Positions 1 to 5,557 of a stretch of DNA of 7,701 bases are shown piece by piece. The notes under the pieces are model-generated. The model was not told the DNA's origin, searched no databases, and saw only the letters and a program-made list of their open reading frames with translations. Origin of the DNA: Actinomycetota bacterium (lineage in GTDB: Bacteria; Actinomycetota; Acidimicrobiia; Acidimicrobiales; BP-101). Each line of letters opens with the position of its first letter. The stretch's first letter is position 1. The stretch spans positions 1 to 7,701 of the forward strand of contig JAUTXA010000279.1 in the NCBI GenBank assembly GCA_030838265.1, given 5' to 3'. The position numbers and the translations under genes are program-made.

Positions 1-87
1 AAGCAGGAGTCGCCCCCGGACTGAGCGAAACATCTCCACGTCGAACGCTCCTCCACCCCAGATTCCTTCGCACTCAGGAGACTCGCA

Positions 88-1065
88 ATGAAGAATGGTC
101 GTCGCCGCCGCACAGTCCTGGTCTGCAGCGCCGCTGCACTGATGCTCGCCTCGCCGGGCGCCGTGCTGGCCGCTGAGTCCCCGACGGCGGGCCATGCCAC
201 CGCCGCCACCGCCGCCGACTCCGTGTCGGCTGGCAGCTCGTCGAGCCAGGCCGGGTCGGCCAGCGCCACCCCCGTCTCGGCCGCAGGCCAGACCCCGGCG
301 GGGGCCTCCCAGGCCACCCCCGGCACCTCAGCGGGGTCTCTCCTCACCATCGGCAAGGAGCAGAGCGGTCAGGTCAACATCGCTCCCTACGCCGCCACCG
401 TCGGCCCGGACGGGTCGGCGTCGGCCGGCTCGGCCGCCCTGTCGATCATGGCCCGGGCCATCGGCACCCAGGCCTACGTCCTGCAGTCGAGCTCGCAGAC
501 CTCGTCGACGGGTCAGACCCAGAACTCGAGCGACGTGGCGTCGGTGAAGCTCGGCGTGTTCGGCTGGACCAACCTCTTCCACACCGGCTCCAACGGCGAC
601 AGCTATGTCCTGCGCAGCGGCGGCAAGAACTACGGCGTGAACAGCAAGCAGACCTGCGGCGTCGACCTCAAGGGTCACGCTGGCGTCGCTTGCGCCGACC
701 AGGTCCCCGTCTCGTCGAGCAGCCCGGCCGTGGGCGGCTCGTCCGACACGGGCAACGGTGCCACCGCGACGGGCGGCGTCGGGGGTGCGGTCGCCACCGC
801 CATCAACAACGTCAGCAGCGATGCCTCCGCCTCTCACGGTTACGGCACGGCCGTCGGCGTGATCCGGGGCCGCCACCAGTCGGGGATCGCCAACGCTGTG
901 GGCCGGGTGGCTCACAAGCTGGGCCCGGCCGCTTTCGGCCCCGGACTCAGCCTGACGGCGGGCGCCGGCAACTTCGGCGTCCACCTCCTGGTGCTCCTGG
1001 CCTTCGCCGCTCTGGTCGGCGTCGTTGTGGCCGGCCGCCGGGCGTGGGTCGACGGCAACCTCTGA
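88..1065 (+). CDS. Unrecognised exported Ser/Ala/Gly-rich protein with C-terminal membrane anchor
   Basis: I do not recognise this 325-residue protein. A basic start (KNGRRRR, residues 3-8), a hydrophobic stretch at about 9-23 and an A-x-A-like site (VLA/AES, residues 26-31) form a Sec-type signal peptide. Residues about 30-85 and 205-245 are low-complexity Ser, Ala, Thr and Gly, as in wall-spanning linkers. The more ordered middle (about 85-205) includes LGVFGWTNLFHTG and two cysteines, C190 and C202, which could form a disulfide outside the cell. Near the C-terminus, about 296-315 is a membrane-spanning segment followed by GRRAW, the positive-inside arrangement of a C-terminal anchor. There is no LPXTG motif before it, so sortase attachment is not indicated. 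AGGAG at 76-80, 7 nt before the ATG, supports the start. It precedes ribF by 38 nt in the same direction, but ribF appears to have its own promoter. A surface or envelope protein is the most that can be inferred; it is not a usual member of this gene order. Confidence 0.8.
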   Translation: MKNGRRRRTVLVCSAAALMLASPGAVLAAESPTAGHATAATAADSVSAGSSSSQAGSASATPVSAAGQTPAGASQATPGTSAGSLLTIGKEQSGQVNIAPYAATVGPDGSASAGSAALSIMARAIGTQAYVLQSSSQTSSTGQTQNSSDVASVKLGVFGWTNLFHTGSNGDSYVLRSGGKNYGVNSKQTCGVDLKGHAGVACADQVPVSSSSPAVGGSSDTGNGATATGGVGGAVATAINNVSSDASASHGYGTAVGVIRGRHQSGIANAVGRVAHKLGPAAFGPGLSLTAGAGNFGVHLLVLLAFAALVGVVVAGRRAWVDGNL

Positions 1066-1090
1066 TCCAAGTCCAGCCGTGACCGGGCGG

Positions 1091-1096
1091 TAGCCT
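1091..1096 (+). promoter_or_regulatory. Putative -10 box for leaderless ribF transcript
   Basis: TAGCCT fits the actinobacterial TANNNT -10 consensus and ends 7 nt before the ribF ATG, so the expected transcription start falls on or beside the A of the start codon. No purine-rich ribosome binding site lies at normal distance; the nearest G-rich bases (1084-1090) are about 13 nt away. No convincing -35 box is visible. The call rests on spacing and the absence of a ribosome binding site, so it is an inference. Confidence 0.45.
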
Positions 1097-1103
1097 CGCC
1101 GTC

Positions 1104-2045
1104 ATGCTGGTCCGACGAGACGACGATGAGTCGCCGCCGCCGTCGGGCGGCTCGATCGTCACCATCGGCGCCTATGACGGCGTGCACCTGGGGCACCGGG
1201 CCGTCATCAGCGAAGTACGGCGGTGGGCCGACGAGCGGGACGCGGCGGCGGTCGTCGTCACCTTCGACCGCCACCCGGCCACGGTGGTGCGGCCTGAGTC
1301 GGCGCCCAAGCTGTTGACCGACCTCGACCAGAAGCTCGAGCTCCTCGAGGCCACCGGCGTCGACGAGGTCCTCGTCATCCACTTCGACCGGGAGCGATCC
1401 CGCGAGACCGCCGAGAAGTTCATCCGCGACGTCCTCGTCGGCCGGCTGGCCGCCCGGGCCGTCATCGTCGGCCACGACTTTCACTTCGGCCACCAACGGG
1501 CGGGCAACGTCCCGTTGCTGGCGGCGATGGGAGGCGAGCTGGGCTTCGACGTGGTGGGCATGCGCCTCGTCGACGACGGCACCGCCGAGTCGGCCGAGGT
1601 GTCGTCGACGCGCATCCGCCAGCTGCTGCAACAGGGCCTGGTGCGCGAGGCCAGCGCGTTGCTGGGCCGTCCCCACGAGGTGCGAGGACAGGTCGGTCGT
1701 GGCGACGCCCGGGGACGGGAGCTCGGCTTCCCGACGGCAAACGTCGTCGTCCCGTCCGAGATCCTCCTGCCGGCCGATGGCATCTACGCAGGGTGGTACG
1801 AGCGACCGGGCGGCCAGGTGCACCCGGCGGCCATCTCGCTGGGACGCCGGCCCACGTTCTACGACGACGCCGAGACGTCCCTGCTCGAGGCCTTCCTGCT
1901 CGACTTCGACGGCGACCTCTACGACGAGCCCGCCCGCGTGCGGTTCGTCGAGCGCATGCGGGGCGAGGTGAAGTTCGACTCGGTCGATGCCCTCGTCGAC
2001 CAGATGAACCACGACGTCGACAACGTCCGCACCGCCCTCACCTGA
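1104..2045 (+). CDS. ribF: Bifunctional riboflavin kinase / FAD synthetase RibF
   Basis: This enzyme phosphorylates riboflavin to FMN and then adenylylates FMN to FAD, in the cytoplasm. The N-terminal nucleotidyltransferase domain (about 15-185) shows GAYDGVHLGH (22-31), the nucleotide-binding G-x-x-DGVH-x-GH motif, followed by VTFDRHP (52-58), GHDFHFGH (123-130) and SSTRIR (167-172). The C-terminal kinase domain (about 186-313) shows GRELGFPTAN (204-213), the family's ATP/Mg-binding signature, then RRPTF (248-252) and LEAFLLDFDGDLY (261-273), whose Glu262 aligns with the catalytic acid. At 313 residues the length is normal. The usual Phe of the FDGVH motif is Tyr here, a conservative change. 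The ATG is preceded by a TANNNT box at leaderless spacing. In many actinobacteria ribF is followed directly by rpsO; here an opposite-strand gene intervenes, ending 3 bp from the ribF stop. Confidence 0.97.
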   Translation: MLVRRDDDESPPPSGGSIVTIGAYDGVHLGHRAVISEVRRWADERDAAAVVVTFDRHPATVVRPESAPKLLTDLDQKLELLEATGVDEVLVIHFDRERSRETAEKFIRDVLVGRLAARAVIVGHDFHFGHQRAGNVPLLAAMGGELGFDVVGMRLVDDGTAESAEVSSTRIRQLLQQGLVREASALLGRPHEVRGQVGRGDARGRELGFPTANVVVPSEILLPADGIYAGWYERPGGQVHPAAISLGRRPTFYDDAETSLLEAFLLDFDGDLYDEPARVRFVERMRGEVKFDSVDALVDQMNHDVDNVRTALT

Positions 2046-2048
2046 CCC

Positions 2049-2483
2049 TCAGTCGTCGGTGGGGGACGGGGGGCGGCGGAGGCGCTTGGTCTCGCCCCGT
2101 TTGGCCTTCGACTCGAGGCGCCGGGTCTTGGCCGCCTTGGTGACCTTGGTGGCGTGGCGGACGGGGTCGCGGTGGAGGGCGGCGGCCAGCTTCGATCTCA
2201 AGCGGTCGAGGGCGAGGGCCCGGTTGCGGATCTGGGAGCGCTCGTCCGACGCCACCACCCGCACCGACGGGCCCAGCTTCTCGAGCAGCCGCTCTCGCTG
2301 GCGCGGCCCGAGCGACGGAGAGTTGGCCACGTCGAAGCGCACCTCGGCCCGGGTGTTGGCGGTGTTGGCGTGCTGGCCACCGGGCCCGCCGCTGCCGGTG
2401 AAGCGCCACTCGAGCTCGGACACTGGGATGACGAGCGATCTCGTGACCCGCAGCTCGTCGTCCACCGCCCGATTGTCGCCCAC
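2049..2483 (-). CDS. arfB: Alternative ribosome-rescue peptidyl-tRNA hydrolase ArfB (YaeJ family)
   Basis: ArfB enters stalled ribosomes whose mRNA has run out and hydrolyses the peptidyl-tRNA, freeing the ribosome without a stop codon. The 144-residue protein is one class-I release-factor catalytic domain: LRVTRSLVIP (11-20), then GGPGGQHAN (32-40) with the catalytic GGQ at 35-37. It lacks the codon-reading domains of RF1/RF2. The lysine/arginine-rich tail (about 113-137, with KAAKTRRLESKAKR) matches the part that occupies the empty mRNA channel. Length is close to E. coli ArfB (140). The GTG at 2483 gives the longest form; a GTG at 2465 would give MDDELRVTR and is almost as likely, because neither has a clear ribosome binding site. 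The upstream side runs straight into the 50-bp palindrome, so any promoter overlaps or lies beyond it. The gene converges on ribF with 3 bp between stops and no terminator, and diverges from rpsO. Confidence 0.93.
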   Translation of the reverse strand: MGDNRAVDDELRVTRSLVIPVSELEWRFTGSGGPGGQHANTANTRAEVRFDVANSPSLGPRQRERLLEKLGPSVRVVASDERSQIRNRALALDRLRSKLAAALHRDPVRHATKVTKAAKTRRLESKAKRGETKRLRRPPSPTDD

Positions 2484-2501
2484 CCACGCCCGAGTTCGAC
2501 G

Positions 2502-2551
2502 GTTCTGGCACCAGATCTGGTCGCCAGGGCGACCAGATCTGGTGCCAGAAC
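2502..2551. repeat. Perfect 24-bp inverted repeat (50-bp palindrome) between arfB and rpsO
   Basis: Bases 2502-2525 are the exact reverse complement of 2528-2551, separated by only AG. Three further pairs (2498-2500 with 2552-2554) can form if G2501 is bulged. Each arm contains the 12-bp self-complementary sequence ACCAGATCTGGT (2510-2521 and 2532-2543), so the same palindrome also occurs as two direct copies 22 bp apart. The element lies upstream of both divergent genes, so it is not at a gene end where a terminator belongs. Plausible identities are a dispersed REP-like or miniature mobile palindrome, a cruciform-forming site, or a tandem operator. No flanking target duplication is evident. 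The structure is certain; its function is unknown. Confidence 0.92.
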
Positions 2552-2604
2552 GTCATGATTGAGGCACGACCGGGCACGGGGTGGTCGGTTCCGGGTGGTT
2601 GGGC

Positions 2605-2610
2605 TACCCT
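2605..2610 (+). promoter_or_regulatory. Putative -10 box for rpsO
   Basis: TACCCT fits TANNNT and lies 59 nt upstream of the rpsO ATG, predicting a transcript start near 2617 and a leader of about 53 nt. The -35 position (around 2582-2587, TGGTCG) is only a weak match. It is the best candidate in the gap, but such boxes occur by chance. Confidence 0.4.
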
Positions 2611-2613
2611 GGA

Positions 2614-2660
2614 ACCTGCTCGGGCGACCGGTCCGAGCGCGTCCCTGAAGCAACCGAGGT
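2614..2660 (+). promoter_or_regulatory. rpsO leader with two mutually exclusive pairings, one covering the ribosome binding site
   Basis: CTCGG at 2619-2623 can pair with CCGAG at 2633-2637 to make a local hairpin (extended to GCTCGG/CCGAGC, 2618-2623 with 2633-2638, 9-nt loop). It can instead pair with a second CCGAG at 2654-2658, which overlaps the likely ribosome binding site GAGGT (2656-2660). ACCT at 2614-2617 is also complementary to AGGT at 2657-2660. S15 represses its own translation through leader RNA structure in several bacterial phyla, by unrelated folds, so an autoregulatory role is reasonable. The pairings are seen in the sequence; the regulation is inferred and the helices are short. 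Confidence 0.4.
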
Positions 2661-2669
2661 AGCTGTTGC

Positions 2670-2927
2670 ATGCCTGACAAGTCCGCAATCATCGCCGACC
2701 ACCGGCATCACGAGTCCGACACGGGGTCACCCGAGGTCCAGATCGCGTTGCTCACTGACCGGATCAACCGGCTCAACGAGCACATGAAGCTGCACCCCCA
2801 TGACCATCACACAAACCGTGGGCTCCTGAAGATGGTGGGCCGGCGCAAGCGGCTCCAGGCATACCTCCGCAACACCAACGTCGAGCGCCTGCGCGAGATC
2901 AACGCTCGCCTGGGCCTTCGCCGCTAA
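2670..2927 (+). CDS. rpsO: 30S ribosomal protein S15
   Basis: S15 is a primary binder of the 16S rRNA central domain and helps form the platform of the small subunit and a bridge to the large subunit. The 85-residue product has the family core: DTGSPEVQIALLTDRINRL (17-35), then HMKLHPHDHHTNRGLL (38-53), with the rRNA-binding His/Asp loop, and GRRKRLQAYL (57-66). It is a few residues shorter than E. coli S15 (89), mainly at the N-terminus, which is ordinary variation. ATG 2670 has GAGGT at 2656-2660 with a 9-nt spacer. A strong hairpin follows 13 nt after the stop and pnp comes next, the arrangement also known from E. coli, where the two genes are partly co-transcribed. Confidence 0.98.
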   Translation: MPDKSAIIADHRHHESDTGSPEVQIALLTDRINRLNEHMKLHPHDHHTNRGLLKMVGRRKRLQAYLRNTNVERLREINARLGLRR

Positions 2928-2940
2928 GGGCGCATCAACG

Positions 2941-2964
2941 ACGACCGGCCAAGGGGCCGGTCGT
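2941..2964 (+). terminator. GC-rich hairpin after rpsO: attenuating terminator or RNA processing site
   Basis: ACGACCGGCC (2941-2950) pairs perfectly with GGCCGGTCGT (2955-2964) around the 4-nt loop AAGG. The bases after it (TCCACATCC) are not a T-run, so this is not a canonical intrinsic terminator, although high-GC actinobacteria often use hairpins without U-tracts. Lying 13 nt after rpsO and 112 nt before pnp, it could lower read-through into pnp, be cleaved by RNase III, or protect the rpsO 3' end from exonucleases. Confidence 0.6.
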
Positions 2965-2995
2965 TCCACATCCACAGCGGGGCGAGGAGCCAGCT

Positions 2996-3047
2996 GCCAG
3001 TGGAAACCTTCCGGGTCACGCTCGGAGCGTCCCCACTGGGAACTGGC
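2996..3047 (+). promoter_or_regulatory. Foldable pnp leader with alternative stems
   Basis: CCAGTGG (2997-3003) pairs with CCACTGG (3033-3039), enclosing a 5-bp hairpin ACGCT/AGCGT (3018-3022 with 3026-3030). The same left strand, as GCCAGT (2996-3001), can instead pair with ACTGGC (3042-3047), so the two folds exclude each other. The pnp ribosome binding site (AGGAG, 3067-3071) lies 20 nt further on. In E. coli, PNPase represses its own synthesis through a leader stem cut by RNase III; a similar role here is an analogy only. Confidence 0.35.
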
Positions 3048-3076
3048 CCTGCCGCCGCACGAACATAGGAGTTCCC

Positions 3077-5554
3077 ATGGCGGAAGCCATCTCCGTGTCG
3101 GGCCCGATCAGTGGCACCGACAAGTCCCTTTCCTTCGAGACCGGGAAGCTTGCTCCCCAGTCCCAAGGCGCGGTCGTCGCCCGCATCGGCGACACCGTGG
3201 TCCTCGTGACGGCCAACGCCGCCACCTCCATCCGTGAGGGGATCGACTTCTTTCCCCTCACCGTCGACATCGAAGAGCGGATGTACGCGGCCGGCAAGAT
3301 CCCCGGCTCGTTCTTCCGGCGGGAGGGCCGTCCCAGTGACCAGGCCATCCTGACCTGCCGCCTCATCGACCGTCCCCTGCGCCCCAGCTTCGCTGAGGGC
3401 TACCGCAACGAGACCCAGGTCGTGGGCACCGTCATGGGCGCCGACCAGGAGAACCCGCACGACGTGCTGGCCATCAACGGCGCCTCGGCGGCCCTGATGA
3501 TCTCGGGCATTCCCTTCGAGGGCCCCATTGGTGCTGTCCGCATCGCCTGGACCTCGGACGGCAAGTGGATCCCGCACCCCACCTATCAAGAGGGTGACGA
3601 GTCGGCCTTCGAGCTGGTCGTCGCCGGACGAGCCGTGGGTGACGACATCGCCATCATGATGGTCGAGGCCGGTGGCACCGAGTCGGCCTGGGAGTCGTAT
3701 GAGAACGGCGCCCCCAAGGTCACCGAAGAGGTGCTCGCCCAAGGCCTCGACGAGTGCAAGACCTGGATCCGGGAGTCCATCGAGCTCCAGCGCGAGCTGG
3801 TGGCCAAGGCCGGCGTGCGCGAGCCCATCTCGTGGGAGCCGCAGATCGACTACGGCGACGACGTGTTCGCCCGGGTCGAGGCCGTCGGCGCCGACCCCAT
3901 CGCCAAGGCGTCGACCATCGCCCTCAAGGCCGAGCGCAACGCGGCGTCCGACGAGGCGACCAAGTCGATCATCGAGCAGCTCTCGGGCGAGTTCGAGGGC
4001 CGCGAGAAGGAGATCAAGGCCGCGGTTCGCAGCCTGACCAAGAAGCTCATCCGCAAGCGGGTCACCGAGGACGGAGTCCGCATCGACGGTCGCAAGACCG
4101 ACGAGCTGCGCCCAGTGTCGGCCGAGGTCGGCGTGGTCGCAACCGCCCACGGCTCGGGCCTCTTCCAGCGGGGTGAGACCCAGGTCCTCAATGTCGCCAC
4201 CCTCGGCATGCCGCGCATGGACCAGCTCCTCGACACCCTCGGCATCGAGGATCGCAAGCGCTACATGCACCACTACAACATGCCGCCCTATTCGAACGGC
4301 GAGACCGGCCGCGTCGGCAGCCCCAAGCGCCGCGAGATCGGCCACGGCCTGCTGGCCGAGCGGGCCCTGCTGCCCGTCGTCCCCCCGGCCGAGGAGTTCA
4401 ACTACGCCCTGCGCCTCGTCTCCGAGGTTCTGTCGTCGAACGGCTCGACGTCGATGGGCTCGGTGTGCGCCAGCTCGCTGTCGCTCATGGACGCCGGTGT
4501 GCCGATCAAGGCGCCCGTCGCCGGCATCGCCATGGGCCTGATCTTCGCCGAGGGCAAGTACACGACCCTGACCGACATCCTCGGCGCCGAGGATGCCTTC
4601 GGCGACATGGACTTCAAGGTGGCCGGCACCGCCGACTTCGTCACCGCCCTGCAGCTCGACACCAAGATCGACGGCCTGCCCGCCGACGTACTGGTGCAGG
4701 CCCTGCAGCAGGCCCGCGAGGCTCGTCTCGCCATCCTGAAGGTGATGGAGAGCGCCATCTCCGAGCCCCGTCCCGAGGTCAACGAGACCGCCCCCAAGAT
4801 CGTCAGCTTCCAGATCCCGATCGACAAGATCGGCGAGGTCATCGGCCCCAAGGGCAAGGTCATCAACACCCTGCAGCAGGAGACGGGTGCCGACATCGCC
4901 GTCGACGACGACGGCCAGGTGGGCACGGTCACCATCGGCTCGAAGGACGGGGCGGCTGTCGCCGAGGCCCGTCGCCGGGTCGAGCTGATCCTCGATCCGC
5001 CCAAGGCCGAGGTCGGTGCCGTCTACCAGGGCAAGGTCGTCAACATCACCAAGTTCGGGGCCTTCATCAACATCCTCCCCGGCCGAGATGGCCTCATCCA
5101 CATCTCCAAGATCGGCGGCGGCAAGCGCATCGACCGTGTCGAGGACGTCCTCGACCTCGGCGACGACATCGAGGTCCGCGTCGACGACATCGACCCCCAG
5201 GGCAAGGTGTCGCTCTCGCTGGCGTCGGCTCCTCCGGTCGAGGCCGGCTCGTCGTCGGGCGGTGGCGGCCGTGACCGTGGTGACCGTGATCGCGGTGATC
5301 GTGGCGATCGTGGCGGTGACCGTGGTGGTCGTGACCGCGGCGACAGCGGCCGAAGCCGTGAGCCCCGGGCGTCGAGCGACAGCCCGTCGACCGGCAGCGC
5401 CTCGGGCGACGGCGCCTCCTTCGAGGACTTCTTCGAGAACGAGGTGGCCAAGGAGTTCGGCGACCTCGGCCCGGCTGACACCGGCAGCGCCGGCGGTCGC
5501 GAGCGCGACGATCGGGGCCCGCGCCGGAACCCCGGTCGCGGTGGCCGTCGCTAG
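3077..5554 (+). CDS. pnp: Polyribonucleotide nucleotidyltransferase (PNPase)
   Basis: PNPase degrades RNA 3' to 5' by phosphorolysis and can add tails in reverse; it forms a trimeric ring and works with RNases on mRNA and stable-RNA ends. Order of parts: first RNase PH domain (about 15-150, with FFRREGRPS at 79-87 and RPLRPSF at 99-105), a helical linker (about 250-330), the second, catalytic RNase PH domain (about 335-560), a KH domain (about 575-635, GPKGK at 590-594) and an S1 domain (about 645-717). FQRGETQ (363-369) and D506, D512 and K514 in AEDAFGDMDFKVAGT match the E. coli catalytic residues D486, D492 and K494. After about 718 comes a disordered tail: an RGD/RDRGD block (732-756), an acidic-hydrophobic patch FEDFFENEVAKEFGDLG (782-798) and a basic end. 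This makes 825 residues against 711 in E. coli; long tails are common in actinobacteria. AGGAG at 3067-3071 sets the start. The M16 peptidase begins 3 nt after the stop. Confidence 0.98.
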   Translation: MAEAISVSGPISGTDKSLSFETGKLAPQSQGAVVARIGDTVVLVTANAATSIREGIDFFPLTVDIEERMYAAGKIPGSFFRREGRPSDQAILTCRLIDRPLRPSFAEGYRNETQVVGTVMGADQENPHDVLAINGASAALMISGIPFEGPIGAVRIAWTSDGKWIPHPTYQEGDESAFELVVAGRAVGDDIAIMMVEAGGTESAWESYENGAPKVTEEVLAQGLDECKTWIRESIELQRELVAKAGVREPISWEPQIDYGDDVFARVEAVGADPIAKASTIALKAERNAASDEATKSIIEQLSGEFEGREKEIKAAVRSLTKKLIRKRVTEDGVRIDGRKTDELRPVSAEVGVVATAHGSGLFQRGETQVLNVATLGMPRMDQLLDTLGIEDRKRYMHHYNMPPYSNGETGRVGSPKRREIGHGLLAERALLPVVPPAEEFNYALRLVSEVLSSNGSTSMGSVCASSLSLMDAGVPIKAPVAGIAMGLIFAEGKYTTLTDILGAEDAFGDMDFKVAGTADFVTALQLDTKIDGLPADVLVQALQQAREARLAILKVMESAISEPRPEVNETAPKIVSFQIPIDKIGEVIGPKGKVINTLQQETGADIAVDDDGQVGTVTIGSKDGAAVAEARRRVELILDPPKAEVGAVYQGKVVNITKFGAFINILPGRDGLIHISKIGGGKRIDRVEDVLDLGDDIEVRVDDIDPQGKVSLSLASAPPVEAGSSSGGGGRDRGDRDRGDRGDRGGDRGGRDRGDSGRSREPRASSDSPSTGSASGDGASFEDFFENEVAKEFGDLGPADTGSAGGRERDDRGPRRNPGRGGRR
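5270..5344 (+). repeat. In-frame Arg-Gly-Asp coding repeat in the pnp tail
   Basis: Short degenerate units of the type CGTGACCGTGGTGAC, mixing GAC/GAT, CGT/CGC and GGT/GGC codons, encode R/D/G combinations at residues 732-756 of PNPase. CGT and GAT are clearly more frequent than in the rest of this G/C-ending gene, which suggests recent expansion from a small unit. Unit number may vary between strains. Such tails are typically disordered and RNA-binding. Confidence 0.75.
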
Positions 5555-5557
5555 CGG

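Noticed and set aside
1..87. Promoter of the exported-protein gene
   Set aside because: Apart from the ribosome binding site at 76-80, I find no -10/-35 pair that stands out.
1066..1103. Terminator between the exported-protein gene and ribF
   Set aside because: Only a 4-bp GGCG/CGCC pairing is present, overlapping the proposed -10 box; too weak to call.
912..2012. A 366-residue minus-strand open frame opposite ribF and the end of the exported-protein gene
   Set aside because: Same composition effect; it is antisense to a complete, motif-confirmed RibF and shows no recognisable domain.
2502..2551. Palindrome as an intrinsic terminator
   Set aside because: It lies upstream of the starts of two divergent genes and has no T-run on either side, so no transcript ends there in the expected way.
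2502..2551. Palindrome as a CRISPR repeat or phage attachment site
   Set aside because: There is no spacing of multiple repeats with unique spacers, and no integrase, tRNA or phage gene nearby.
2059..2562. A plus-strand open frame opposite arfB and running through the palindrome
   Set aside because: The GGQ motif and basic tail show that the minus-strand gene is the real one. The peptide FWHQIWSP arises on both strands only because the DNA is palindromic, so small proteins called here would be spurious.
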